Part shown: positions 1 through 9,799 of the stretch, in pieces
Position numbering within the stretch: position 1 is the first letter of the stretch
Layout: each line of letters begins with the position of its first letter
Source: Trypanosoma brucei gambiense DAL972
Lineage: Eukaryota > Euglenozoa > Kinetoplastea > Trypanosomatida > Trypanosomatidae
Reading direction: 5' to 3'
Length of the DNA: 64,000 nucleotides
Assembly: GCF_000210295.1 (NCBI RefSeq)
Contig: NC_026744.1
Span: 3,224,001-3,288,000 of the forward strand
Program-made: the position numbers and the translations under genes
Notes under the pieces: generated by a model
The model's input: only the letters and a program-made list of their open reading frames with translations
Told to the model about the DNA's origin: nothing
The model's database searches: none

Positions 1-2
1 CC

Positions 3-251
3 GGGTACGATTCACATCTGCGGCGTCACGCGGAGTCGCGGAGGATAATTCGGGAGATGCAGGAGTGGTGGCGGCCGAAGTCTCACATATCTCGTAACAG
101 CGGGTCAGCTCGTCGGGTGCGTTCGCAACCCCAAAGACGGGAAAAGGAATGGTGGGACCTGCCGCAGAAATGCGAGCTCAGCAGTTTTACGCGCACGTGC
201 TCTCCCACTTCGTGGGATGATCAACTTAGTTCGTCACAGTTGGGTTCGTGA
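3..251 (+). CDS. 3' end of an unidentified protein (partial)
   Basis: An open frame runs in from the left edge and ends at TGA 249-251, giving 83 C-terminal residues. The first part is strongly charged (repeated Arg and Glu, with a Trp-Trp pair); the tail is Ser/Thr-rich and looks disordered. The pyrimidine-rich sequence and splice-acceptor candidates for the next gene follow downstream, as expected after a gene end. No family was recognised. It could be chance reading-frame openness, because only 83 codons are visible. Confidence 0.45.
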   Translation, partial: GYDSHLRRHAESRRIIREMQEWWRPKSHISRNSGSARRVRSQPQRREKEWWDLPQKCELSSFTRTCSPTSWDDQLSSSQLGS

Positions 252-998
252 TAATTACGGGATGCGCGGTCCCTGTGGTCGCGTGTTGACTGGTGTTGCG
301 CGCTTTGTTTAGTTGCGGCAGCAATGCGGTGCGCAACCCCCCCTTTTTTATAGACGACAATGGATGAGGTTGAGGCGTAGCGACGGCGCTCGTGCGGCTC
401 AGACGGTAGTTGTCTATCATAGAGTTCACCCATACATGATTATTGTCATTGATATGGTAAAGCATATACATTGAGGATCTTCATGGCAGCAGACAGAATG
501 ATGCAAGTGGGAGCACAAATGAGAAAAAAAAACAAAAAAATCTACTTGTTCTGTTGGTTGTTGGGATTCCTTTTTTGTTTTGTTGCTTTTACTTTGTTTC
601 ACCGTTTGATGCATTGTGGTAGTGTGTTGGATACGCTGCTTTCCCCTTTATTCTTCTTTACACGCTATCACTCGGTTCCATTACGTGATGTGGGGGCACT
701 TTCACGAAGGTTCCGGCCACTGAACTGCTGCCCCGGCAGAGGGGGATTATTTCAGCATCACTTGTTCTTCTTCCCCTTTTTGTCCCTTCGTGTAGGTCTT
801 GGCGAGACCTGAAAGGACGTAGTTGAGGAGTTTCTTACAAGGAAAGGGAAAGAGAGCAGAAATACACACATACACTACATATATATTTCTCGTTCCATTA
901 AAGTGCATTAAAAACATACATCTGACCTTGCGAAAGGCGCGACCGCCTGGGTTACCGACCGGTGTTACAACACAAGGGTGGTAATAGTGGGAGGGGCG
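252..998. other. Intergenic/UTR, upstream of kinesin
   Basis: No convincing gene. The stretch would hold the 3' UTR of the partial gene and the 5' UTR of the kinesin. It contains pyrimidine-rich blocks at about 568-605 and 759-790. An open frame of about 110 codons at 471-812 has low-complexity composition and looks non-coding. Confidence 0.6.
759..795 (+). promoter_or_regulatory. Putative spliced-leader acceptor for kinesin
   Basis: A pyrimidine-rich tract ends in TAG at 793-795, with the next ATG of the gene 203 nt downstream. This is the normal arrangement of a trypanosome trans-splice site; the exact AG is inferred. Confidence 0.5.
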
Positions 999-3749
999 AT
1001 GGAAAATATTCGCGTGGTGGTACGTGTGCGGCCTTTTATTCCGGGCGAAAACCCCCAGCAGTGCGTTACTGTTCATGACAGACAGATACGCGTCGGCGAC
1101 GATCGGACGTTCGCGTTCGACAAGGTTTTCGATATGAGGGCTACATGCGATTTAGTGAACAGTTCAGTTGGAGACCCCTTAATTTCTGCGTTTGTTGACG
1201 GGTACACCGTTTCTACAATAGCGTACGGACAAACAGGTGCCGGGAAAACACACACCATGTCACGTCTATCCAGGTACGTTGTGGAACGTGTACATAAAAT
1301 ACTTACGAATGGCGCCGCCGAGCATTCAGGCTTAGCTTCACCAGGTGCGAGGTCAAACTCGCTGGCGGATGCTGAAGCTGCTGCAACTCAGCCCGAGTTT
1401 CGGTTTTCGGCTGTGGAGGTATACAACGATCAGATTAGCGACCTTGCCGTTTCTGCATCGTCATCATCAGCCCCTCGCCAGGTTCGGACGTTATCACTGC
1501 GGGAGGATAATCGCTGTGGTGTGTTTATTAAGGGTCTCACTGAGACGGCCGTTGATTCTGCGGAAGGGTTGCTTACCCTTATAGAGAGATGCATATCCTC
1601 TCGTCGCACTGCAATGACGCAAGCAAACGAGACAAGCTCTCGTTCCCATTGTCTACTGACTGTGGCGCTCGTTTACCGGGGCAAAGTCGGACGGTTTGCC
1701 CTCGTTGATCTTGCGGGGAGCGAGCGGATGAAAAAGGCACACGGCGCAACGCCGAGTGCTGCAGGTGAAGGACATTCGGGAGCAGCTGCGTCGCGGGTTA
1801 GAGAGGGCATCAGTATCAACAGTGGTCTCTTGGCCCTGGGGAATGTTATATCGGCTTTGTGTGCACGCAAGTCACATGTACCGTACCGAGCGTCGAAGTT
1901 AACGCGCCTCCTTCAACCAATGCTTAGCGGCAACTCAAAAACGACAATGATAGCTTGTGTTTCACCAGTGGCTGCGTCTTTCGAGGAAACCCTCAACACG
2001 TTAAAGTACGCGAACCGTGTGAAGTCTCTCCGCACGACGCCATTGCAAATGGCTGCTGTTTCCTCCATGGAGGACGCGCAGCGTGCCATAGAAATGCTGC
2101 ATCAGCAACTTCTGGAAGCGAAGCAAGTGGGTTGTGGGCAGTTTTCCGGCATGCCATCATTTCCAACTGGCGATGTAAATGCAAAGTTGGAGGAGCTGGA
2201 GGAGAAACTAAGGGTGGAACAGAAGCTTACGCAGCGCCTAAAGGACGATCTTTTCAATGCGGAGTACACCGCGATGGTTGAGGTTGAGAAGCGGAAGAGT
2301 CTCGAAAAGCGGATTGCACTTCTTGAGTTAGTGGAGAAGGAACGATGTGTGGGTCGTGCGTCAACGAGCACTGCGGAGGTTAGTGCCGTTGGTAGTACTG
2401 TGTCGTGCCCTAGAAGGTCAGCAGAGTCTAGTGACCCTTCCGACGAGGGCGGGGATATAGAAAACAACAGGAAACTTCTAGAGAGACTAGAAGCAGAGCG
2501 GGATGAACTCGAAGCACTTAAGAAGCAAAAGGAGACAGACTCTAAGCGGCTTGCAGAACTCGATATGGGAGGACAACATTCCATAGGGTGTGACTTTGAC
2601 GGTAGCTTCTCGCAGGAGAATCTTCTGAGAGACATTGCCCTGAAGGAGCGGCATATTCAGGAGCTTAAGCAGCGAAACGAAGAGGCCGTGTGGGCACTGG
2701 AAGACTCAAAGCGCAACCAGGAAGAGGTTCTTTCCGTGAAGCGTCGTCTTGAAGAAGACCTAGCGAATGCGGTCACGAAATTGGAATCAACTGAAATGGA
2801 GCAACAACGGAAGCAGGCGGAGCGGAATAGGTTGTTTGCACTGCATGAGGAGCGGCTACGCAAGGCCGAAGAAATGGCTGAAACCTACAGGCGTCGTGTG
2901 GAGGAGGCGACATTGCAGCTCAATCAGCGTCAATGTAACGAGGAACTGATTCAACAGCTCCAGGCACAGATTCCGGAGATGCGTGAAGAGTTGAATCGCC
3001 ACGTCGTTGCTGTACGCGAGGGACAGCAGCGCGAGCAGAAGATGGCTGCCTCATATGTACAAAAGGTCAAGAAAATGAAACGACAGATGCGTGAGACGGA
3101 GGCTCAGGTCTCTCGACTTCAGGTGGAGCTACAGAAGAAGGAACGTGAAATTGCTCGGGTTAAATCCAATATTGCTGATAGGTTCGACCGCTGCCTATCT
3201 AAAGCCCACGTCGAGCGGAAGCAACTGTTGCGAAACCTTCAATGCGATTCTTCCGGCCGATCTTCCAGCGTACAGAGGGAAATTGACTTAGAGCTGAGGG
3301 CGCTCGCAACGATTGAAACAGATCTTGATGATCTCATGTTGGAACGTTGTGAAATGAAAGCGCGGCTCGATGAGGTTTGCGGAAGCCCCAACGTGGTGAA
3401 TAGTTGCGCGGTGGCAGCGAAAGGGTTTGAGTGTCAATCCCGTCGCGCCGGCTCGCCAAACAGTTGTAGTGGTGCGCAGGCTGAGGCTTCTACTGACTAC
3501 AGCGAGGCGCTGGGTGATGGAAATGCTGTTGTGAAGGAACAGGCGACGAATCCACTGGTTTTCCAAACGTTGAGGCGACTGGAGGAGGTGGAGGACAGTA
3601 TCGACAGCCTTCAAGAGGCGCGTAAATACCACTTACAGCGGGTCCGGCGTCTGCAAAATAGCTCGGCTTCGGCGCAGGGTTCTGTTACGTCCAGAGCTTG
3701 TGAATTGCTGCAGCGCAGCATTAGTGATTCTTTTAGACAAACTTCATGA
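999..3749 (+). CDS. Kinesin, N-terminal motor, kinesin-4-like
   Basis: Microtubule motor of 916 residues. The start is the ATG that opens MENIRVVVRVRP, the usual beginning of a motor domain. The P-loop GQTGAGKT lies at about residues 78-84, switch I NETSSRSH at 210-217 and switch II DLAGSE at 237-242. After switch II the ISINSGLLALGNVISAL stretch and the LNTLKYANR motif near 332-340 resemble kinesin-4 (KIF4/7/27) most closely. A small Ala/Gly-rich insertion (about 249-265) follows switch II. The motor ends near 345, and long charged coiled-coil segments run from about 385 to 770, followed by a less ordered Ser-rich tail. All ATPase motifs are intact, so it should be an active, probably dimeric motor. 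The kinesin assignment is certain; the subfamily is an inference. Confidence 0.93.
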   Translation: MENIRVVVRVRPFIPGENPQQCVTVHDRQIRVGDDRTFAFDKVFDMRATCDLVNSSVGDPLISAFVDGYTVSTIAYGQTGAGKTHTMSRLSRYVVERVHKILTNGAAEHSGLASPGARSNSLADAEAAATQPEFRFSAVEVYNDQISDLAVSASSSSAPRQVRTLSLREDNRCGVFIKGLTETAVDSAEGLLTLIERCISSRRTAMTQANETSSRSHCLLTVALVYRGKVGRFALVDLAGSERMKKAHGATPSAAGEGHSGAAASRVREGISINSGLLALGNVISALCARKSHVPYRASKLTRLLQPMLSGNSKTTMIACVSPVAASFEETLNTLKYANRVKSLRTTPLQMAAVSSMEDAQRAIEMLHQQLLEAKQVGCGQFSGMPSFPTGDVNAKLEELEEKLRVEQKLTQRLKDDLFNAEYTAMVEVEKRKSLEKRIALLELVEKERCVGRASTSTAEVSAVGSTVSCPRRSAESSDPSDEGGDIENNRKLLERLEAERDELEALKKQKETDSKRLAELDMGGQHSIGCDFDGSFSQENLLRDIALKERHIQELKQRNEEAVWALEDSKRNQEEVLSVKRRLEEDLANAVTKLESTEMEQQRKQAERNRLFALHEERLRKAEEMAETYRRRVEEATLQLNQRQCNEELIQQLQAQIPEMREELNRHVVAVREGQQREQKMAASYVQKVKKMKRQMRETEAQVSRLQVELQKKEREIARVKSNIADRFDRCLSKAHVERKQLLRNLQCDSSGRSSSVQREIDLELRALATIETDLDDLMLERCEMKARLDEVCGSPNVVNSCAVAAKGFECQSRRAGSPNSCSGAQAEASTDYSEALGDGNAVVKEQATNPLVFQTLRRLEEVEDSIDSLQEARKYHLQRVRRLQNSSASAQGSVTSRACELLQRSISDSFRQTS

Positions 3750-4445
3750 GTAATGAAGGTTTTGTTCAGTTATATATTATTGACTTGGTTCCAAACTTTC
3801 TTTCTCTTTTTATATCCTCTCGTTTTTTGTTTCTTGTCTTCAAAAGGTGCTTTGCTCCTTCCGTCAGGTCGGAACGGTGGTGTGGAGGACGGTGAATTTT
3901 CGGTAACAGGGGTGCGAATTTTTTTCTTTTTTTCTTTTTTTTTGGGGGGGGGTAGGGGACGTTTACATATATGATATGAAAGTTATTATCATCATTTCTT
4001 TCATCGAATTTCTTTTCCCTGTTTTAATTATTATTTCCCATTGTCTTTTTCTTTTTTTTTCTTTTTGCCCTTCTCTACGGTTGCTCTCTAGCAACATGTG
4101 GGGGTTCTTTTCATTGTCTCTTTTTTTATTCGTGTATTCTTCGTCCTCTTCCTTCTAACTTTCCCTTTTCACTATTCACCTTCAACCTTGTACATTTCTT
4201 CCTCGTGCTTTCTTTTTCCACACCACTGCCATCTGCGGTAACGATATCGTTGCCATCGTAAATAACGACGGCAAAAAAGAAGAAAAAAAAGAACTGAAGC
4301 GAGGAAGGGGAATGTACATACACATATTCCCCTTTACATTCTGTTGATCAGTACTTTTCTATATCTTTATTGCTGTTGCTGTTGACCCCCCTTTTTGCCG
4401 TTCGTGTTTCAACTTTTTCGCATATATGAATCAAAAGAACTTGTA

Positions 4446-4490
4446 TATGTATATATATATTTATTTATATATTTGTATATAGATTTACAC
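4446..4490. repeat. AT-rich simple repeat
   Basis: Imperfect TA repeat in the intergenic region after the kinesin gene; probably polymorphic between strains. Confidence 0.7.
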
Positions 4491-6042
4491 CTATATTTTC
4501 TTGAAGAGAAACCGTCTGGTAATTTACCTCCCCTTATTTGTATAATCACTGTTTCTCTTGAATAAATTTTCGCTTCATAACCCCTCGTTGGTTGAACTAT
4601 ACTTATTTTTTCCCCCCTTTTAGACGTTCTGTTGTTGTTGTTATTGTTTTTCTTCACTTTCTTTTTTTTATGTGGGGTGGGAGAGGAGAGATAAAAAGAG
4701 GGTGCAAGGGGGGAATGCACCATTATTATCACTATTATTGTTATCATTGTTCTTTACTATCCTCATGCATCATCATCATTTGCGATGTGTCATCTCGCAA
4801 GCTGCGTGGTTAAGGAATGACAGAGAAAAGAGTGAAGGAAATAATAAAATAAAAAATTAATTATACCGACAATAAAGGAAGAAAAGGCTTCATTCCTTTT
4901 TTTTCCTTTGTGTGGTTCGCTCTCTCTCTCTCTTTCTCTCTTCCCCTCTTTTTCATTTTTCCTTTTGCGTTCTTCGTACGGGCGTGTGATAGAGACGAAA
5001 AAGTAAATGGGTGAGAAAAAACAAATAAATAAAACACAAATAACAATAATAATAATATTAATACAATACACAATAATACTAATATTGGTAGTTGCAGAGG
5101 GTATACCAAGAGAGAGAGAAAGAAAATAAAGAAGAGACACAGACAAACAGGATAAAATGAATGAAGTAATTTGTGAAGAGGAGGTAATAGCAACAGCGAC
5201 TGTAAGAGCAACAACAATTATATTTACAGTTATCATACAGTGGAACAGGGCCTTCATTAGTAGCACGTTCTCTTCTCTGTCGACTCGCTGCTTGTTTGTT
5301 CCGTTTCCCTCTCTTTATACCTTTATCATCGTCACTGTTGGCGAGAGTCAAGGGAAAGGAAAAGGAAAGAAAGAATAAAAAAGAGCATGCGGTTAAGAGG
5401 AAACAGAAACTCATCGGGGCCAAAACTGTTGGAGTGAAAAACGAAGACAATAGAAGATACAAGGCAGAAACGTTGTCATGCATTTGAACTACTACCATTC
5501 GCCTTTTTTGTTGGCTCTGGCTGTTTTTTAAGATTTGTTTTTTTTTCATTTTTCATCATCTTTTTCAGTATGACATTCCAGCTTAATTGTATTACGCTCG
5601 GTAATGCGCATTATGCGGCAAGCTAACAACAATAATAACAAAAGAAAAAAGTGGGGGAGCGGAACGTGAAGCATATTTGCTCGGGAGTGTCATTGGGCCC
5701 CAGACAAACCCAATGTTCCTACCTTTCATTTTTCTCCAGTGATTTGTGAGTCTCGTTGGAAGTACTTCCATATGAGTGTGCGTGGATGGGAACTCACCTC
5801 TTCTCTTTTGTTCCTCATCTTACTTCTTCCTTTCTTCCTTCCTTTTCTCCCATTATATGAACCCCTTCCACGGCTAATGCCCTCCGTTGAGGAGAGTGAC
5901 GGGGCGGTGGGTGAGTTGGGAGCTTTCTTCAGAGTTTAGTACTACTGTACAGTCGCGCGGTGAACATATCCCTTTCTTTCCTCCCTGTTTTAGGCTTATT
6001 GTTTGCCTCGCCGTCTTCTTTCTGTTAACCCACCGTCGTGAT

Positions 6043-6117
6043 TGTTTCTATCCCTTTTTCCTTTTTCCTTCTTCTTTTCTCCCAGGTTTCCTTTCCTTTC
6101 CTTTTTCTCACTCGTAG
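6043..6117 (+). promoter_or_regulatory. Putative spliced-leader acceptor for CHFR
   Basis: An approximately 70-nt pyrimidine tract ends in TAG at 6115-6117, 77 nt before the chosen ATG. A second AG at 6084-6085 is an alternative. Its position rules out the longer upstream reading frame as coding. Confidence 0.65.
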
Positions 6118-6193
6118 CTCTGGTGGCGAAGCAACGGAGAGGGAGAGGTACTATTTGTGTGTGTGTTTTAGAGAAGAGGAGAAAAGAGGGAAG

Positions 6194-7867
6194 ATGTCAG
6201 GTTGCGACGGGACGGAGGGCCGCTTTGGTCTAATTTCCTCGTGGGAGCCGAGCACACCACCCGATGTTGTCACCGACTCCGTTGAGGACGCCTTCGAAGA
6301 GGTCGCACCTTCGGTGAATGGACCACTCATCGCACGCCTTATTCCGATACGCGACGGCTCCACTGCTTCACTGCGGGTACCAATGCCAATACTTGAGATA
6401 TACAGAGATTCAGGCACTATCACAATGGGCCGCTCAAGGGAACTGCCTGTTGAGTGCCGCGTAGATGTGGCACGTGTATCAACTCAGCACTGTGAGTTGC
6501 GTGTTAATGCTGTTACTCGGCAGGTGACTGTGCGAGACATATCGTTAAATGGAACATTCGTAAATGGGAAGCGGTTAGAGAAAGGTGTTGACGTGGAGCT
6601 GCAGTCTGGCGACCAAATTTCCTTCGTGAAATCCCTTCCCACTGGTACCACTGCAACGTCAACTCCGGCACAGACCTCGTCATCTGAGTCTGCAAATGTG
6701 AGCAGTGGTGGTGGTGGAAACGGTGCAGAATACGTGTTTCAGAGGGTGTCCAGCACACAAAGTGTTTCGCAAATGGTAGAGGAGCTTACGTGCTCCGTGT
6801 GCAAACATCTCTACCATCGGCCCTGCAGTGCATTGCCTTGCATGCATGTGTTTTGTGCTTCGTGTTTGAGCAAGTGGTTAGCGTGCGGTAACGTCACGTG
6901 TATGGAGTGCCGTGCGGAGCTGTCAGAGGTTCGCCCAACGCATAAGCTACAGAACTGTGTAGAGCAACTCTTGAAACTCAACCCGGGGCTCTGTCGTAGC
7001 GCCGAGGAACTGGCGGAGTGTGGGTTCAACGACGATATTCCCCCCGAGGGAAGAAAGTTACTGAAGCGGACACGCAGGGTTCGGGATGATGACGGTGATG
7101 ACTACTCCGATACGGGGAGTGATCTCGATGATGATGATGATTTCGGTAGTGAATTCAATACAAGCAGTGGGGGTGATGGCGTTAATGCAACTCATGTTCC
7201 TCAACTGTACCAAGGCCAAACGCATGGTCATGCGCCAGCAACTGGGTCTTGCAAGCACTGTGAAGCTCCTTCTGCGGTGGACGGTTTCCGTTGCCCTGCG
7301 AGGGGGATGCACCAGTCTTGTGCACGGTGTCGTCGGCTATTCCCCATGCGTCCACTTTGCACTCGGCCGCAACGCTGCCATCTCTGCAGCACCCCGTATT
7401 GTAATTTGTACTACAAGGATGAGGGTGGTTGTCCAGTTGGCGCTGACGGGGGCCTTACCATCGTTTCGCAGTACCGTGCGCCGCAAGCCCTTCCACCAAA
7501 CCTGTTTGGTGGCAACAAGGTGGAACAAAACATTGTTTCAAGTTATTTGATGGTCAAACACGTGGTGGTTGAGGATGTTTGGGGAGAATGCCTCCAGAAG
7601 TTGAGTGGTCGTGAATGGGTGCCTGATATTACTTGTGTAAATGGGCCCGTGACAGCAGATTCTGCTCTGTGTGAAGGCTGCATGGACATCCTCTTTGCCG
7701 CATTGTTGTTTCATTACCGTCGCTGCATACCTCGTGCTGAGTTACCATATTCTGTGACGGACAGACCGAACTGTTGGTACGGCCTGAACTGCCGCACACA
7801 GTTTCACAACATGCAGCACGCAAACAAATATAACCACGCGTGCTACCAAGAAAAGCGGAAAGAGTAG
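6194..7867 (+). CDS. CHFR: CHFR-type E3 ubiquitin ligase (FHA, RING, PBZ)
   Basis: A 557-residue orthologue of the mitotic checkpoint ligase CHFR. The FHA domain spans about 65-147, with G79-R80-S81, the S97..H99 pair and the N119-G120-T121 loop that bind phosphothreonine. The RING finger is C3HC4: C200, C203, C216, H218, C221, C224, C236, C239. An acidic linker follows (about 298-318), then a Cys-rich region (353-413). The C-terminus has a poly(ADP-ribose)-binding zinc finger with ligands C527, C533, H542 and H548, and its spacing and NCRTQ core resemble human CHFR closely. The family ubiquitinates mitotic regulators and is recruited to poly(ADP-ribose). The upstream extension of the frame is Phe/Ser-rich, lies in the splice-acceptor tract and is excluded. 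Confidence 0.93.
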   Translation: MSGCDGTEGRFGLISSWEPSTPPDVVTDSVEDAFEEVAPSVNGPLIARLIPIRDGSTASLRVPMPILEIYRDSGTITMGRSRELPVECRVDVARVSTQHCELRVNAVTRQVTVRDISLNGTFVNGKRLEKGVDVELQSGDQISFVKSLPTGTTATSTPAQTSSSESANVSSGGGGNGAEYVFQRVSSTQSVSQMVEELTCSVCKHLYHRPCSALPCMHVFCASCLSKWLACGNVTCMECRAELSEVRPTHKLQNCVEQLLKLNPGLCRSAEELAECGFNDDIPPEGRKLLKRTRRVRDDDGDDYSDTGSDLDDDDDFGSEFNTSSGGDGVNATHVPQLYQGQTHGHAPATGSCKHCEAPSAVDGFRCPARGMHQSCARCRRLFPMRPLCTRPQRCHLCSTPYCNLYYKDEGGCPVGADGGLTIVSQYRAPQALPPNLFGGNKVEQNIVSSYLMVKHVVVEDVWGECLQKLSGREWVPDITCVNGPVTADSALCEGCMDILFAALLFHYRRCIPRAELPYSVTDRPNCWYGLNCRTQFHNMQHANKYNHACYQEKRKE

Positions 7868-8439
7868 ACTCTATGGGGAGTGTTGGTCTCGCTGAATGAA
7901 TGTAAAGGCGTCCTTACGAGCATTTCGAGCGATTGTATTGTGTTTTGTGCCGTGGCATGTGTGCGGTGTTTGTGTCGTTGCGATGTTGGACTCGTACTGC
8001 ACCTCCTAGTTGGCTTTCTTGCTTTTGCTTCCTTAACTCGACCGTGAGATGATGGAAGTAAGGGGTGGAGGAAGGGCATAAAAGAAGGCTATCTGTGCGT
8101 AGAAAATATTTTCTGTGTTAAGTTTCAGTATCGAACACTTGTGTAACGTACCAACTGATTACAACCACACGGGTACGTACGTTGCGACTGTGCGGGACGC
8201 GTAGAAATAAGGGTGAGATTGGATTCTAACATGAAGTCCCCTCCCCTCTCCACTACAATTCTCCGTTCCCGTCTTCACCGCTTACTTCTACTTGTCACCA
8301 CATCTCTTTTATGTGCCCGGTGTTGCGAGAGGAACAGTAGTGAGAGTCCAAGGACCAGTTTGTTACGCGTCACAGCACAGATAGGGAAGGGCATAAACCT
8401 AAAAGCTGCTGCGTCTGACGGCGACGAGCAGGCGAAGCA
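7868..8439. other. Intergenic/UTR with one weak small reading frame
   Basis: UTR-like sequence between CHFR and the next gene. The only notable content is the 70-codon frame at 8231-8443, listed separately. A possible acceptor AG lies at about 8128-8129 after TTTC-rich sequence. Confidence 0.5.
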
Positions 8440-8443
8440 ATGA
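8231..8443 (+). CDS. Small reading frame, possibly an upstream ORF
   Basis: A 70-codon frame that begins MKSPPLSTT and has a hydrophobic segment (about 15-28) like a short signal sequence, followed by Cys and charged residues. Its TGA overlaps the ATG of the next gene in an ATGA arrangement. Close overlaps are rare among trypanosome genes, so it may be an upstream ORF in the next mRNA or chance. No family was recognised. Confidence 0.2.
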   Translation: MKSPPLSTTILRSRLHRLLLLVTTSLLCARCCERNSSESPRTSLLRVTAQIGKGINLKAAASDGDEQAKQ

Positions 8444-8718
8444 GCAGTCATTTCTCCGGTAGGGAGGAGGCGGTGCATCGTTCCAGTTTGTCATATCTTC
8501 TTTCACCTAACCGACCGCGTTCTGCTGGGGAACAGAGATTTATTCGGCATGCAGTGTTTCGTGCCACAGCATTCATTGGGTTTATTTTCTACTTCATTTA
8601 TTGCAACCCAGAGTACAGTTATACGTATTCGTACCTCCAGAAGGAGTACGGTCTCGGCCTTGGTGAACCGTGGCTTCCAAAGTTATTGAAGCTACAAAAG
8701 AGACCACCAGTGGAGTGA
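8440..8718 (+). CDS. Small single-pass membrane protein, unknown
   Basis: A 92-residue protein that starts MSSHFSGREE. A basic segment (about 25-41) precedes one hydrophobic helix (about 44-55, rich in Phe and Ile), followed by an aromatic-rich stretch (several Tyr, 57-70) and a Pro/Lys tail. The shape, basic N-terminus plus one helix, resembles small subunits of mitochondrial inner-membrane complexes, but nothing identifies it further. Composition is protein-like rather than repeat-derived. Confidence 0.55.
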   Translation: MSSHFSGREEAVHRSSLSYLLSPNRPRSAGEQRFIRHAVFRATAFIGFIFYFIYCNPEYSYTYSYLQKEYGLGLGEPWLPKLLKLQKRPPVE

Positions 8719-9799
8719 ATGACCTGAATTTTGTCGTCTGCTGCACTACGAAAGGGTGAGGAGAGTTCTGTGGAGATCAAAAACCGGAGGTGATCATCTT
8801 ATTTATTGGGGACGTGCGGGAGACAGGTAAGTGGACGGACGATTTATTTCGGTCCTTAGTTAAGGTATGCCATTACTTCTTCAGTAGCCGTGCTCACTGC
8901 GGCACTTCCATCCTGACGGCACAAAGGTTCACCTCATGTGCTTTGTGGCTTCCGCGCTCCGCGTTAATGGCAGCCTGGAAGCATGTTGAAAGGAGAGCAT
9001 AAACGACGAATGCCATACCGTTAACGAATTTAAAATCTTTATATAGAGGCGACAACTCACTTGTCCATCTCTTTTCATAAGGAAAAATTTGATCGTGCCC
9101 GCATGCTGTATCTACGTAGCTGTTTTTTTTATATTTTTTCTTCGTTGCTCATTGCCAAGGCGTGCAGCGGCGAGTTCAGGGATCTCAATGGCAACTGTAA
9201 AACCGTTAAAGCGGTTAACGGCGTTCATCGGGCCGGAAATTGTCTCTTCTTTTCACCAGCTGGCGGATTTACGGCTTATATTACGTGATCTGTAGTCAAG
9301 AGTTTTTGTTTACCTTTCGTATACGGAGCCGTATTACCGGATGAGTGAAATCATCCCATCGCGCAGCTGTCGTGGCGCCTCATAACTGCCGTCAAGTGGC
9401 TCGGTGGTTGCCACGCTATCAATTCTTTACATACGTCAAATGGTTGGTGTAACTGGTGACGGCGCTGGTGCAATTGTTCATATCGTTTACGGTACCGTAG
9501 GTGATAATGTGTTTGATTGTTTCATCTTATTTTCCAGCTTGTTTTTAGTCTGAATTCCTCTAAATCGCACCATCCTCACCCCTTTTTCCTTCTTGAATGT
9601 CCCACAACATTCCCTTGATCATACGTGAGAAGTGTAGGCTAAGACGAATTTGACAACACCTCAATAAACAAAAATAATAGCTAGCCGCTGTAGGCTGCGA
9701 GAGAAAAATATATACACATACATATATATTTCCCTTCTCCCTCCTCCGTAACAATAAAAGCCGAAAGGCTGGACAGAGAGTTGAAGCGGTGAGCGGAAG
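8719..9799. other. Intergenic/UTR region
   Basis: About 1.1 kb without a credible gene. Short frames here have no recognisable features. The end holds the pyrimidine tract for the next gene. Confidence 0.6.
9727..9760 (+). promoter_or_regulatory. Putative spliced-leader acceptor for CFAP96-like gene
   Basis: A CT-rich tract (9729-9748) is followed by AAAAG at 9756-9760, 40 nt before the ATG. Confidence 0.5.

Larger units (their letters stand above)
3750..6193. other. Long gene-free, pyrimidine-rich intergenic region
   Basis: About 2.4 kb with no credible coding sequence on either strand. It is full of poly-T and poly-C runs (for example near 3918-3950), AT repeats (about 4446-4490), an AAT run (about 5040-5060) and a CT run (about 4920-4940). 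Open frames here are Phe/Ser/Leu- or Ile/Lys-rich and trace these repeats. It probably holds the kinesin 3' UTR and the 5' UTR of the next gene, but it is unusually long. Confidence 0.65.

Noticed and set aside
471..812. 113-codon + strand frame upstream of kinesin
   Set aside because: It crosses pyrimidine tracts and splice signals and shows Phe-rich low complexity.
4790..5549. Long open frames on the minus strand
   Set aside because: They are the mirror of AT- and pyrimidine-rich repeats, with Phe/Leu/Ile/Lys-biased content, and no domain; all secure genes are on the + strand.
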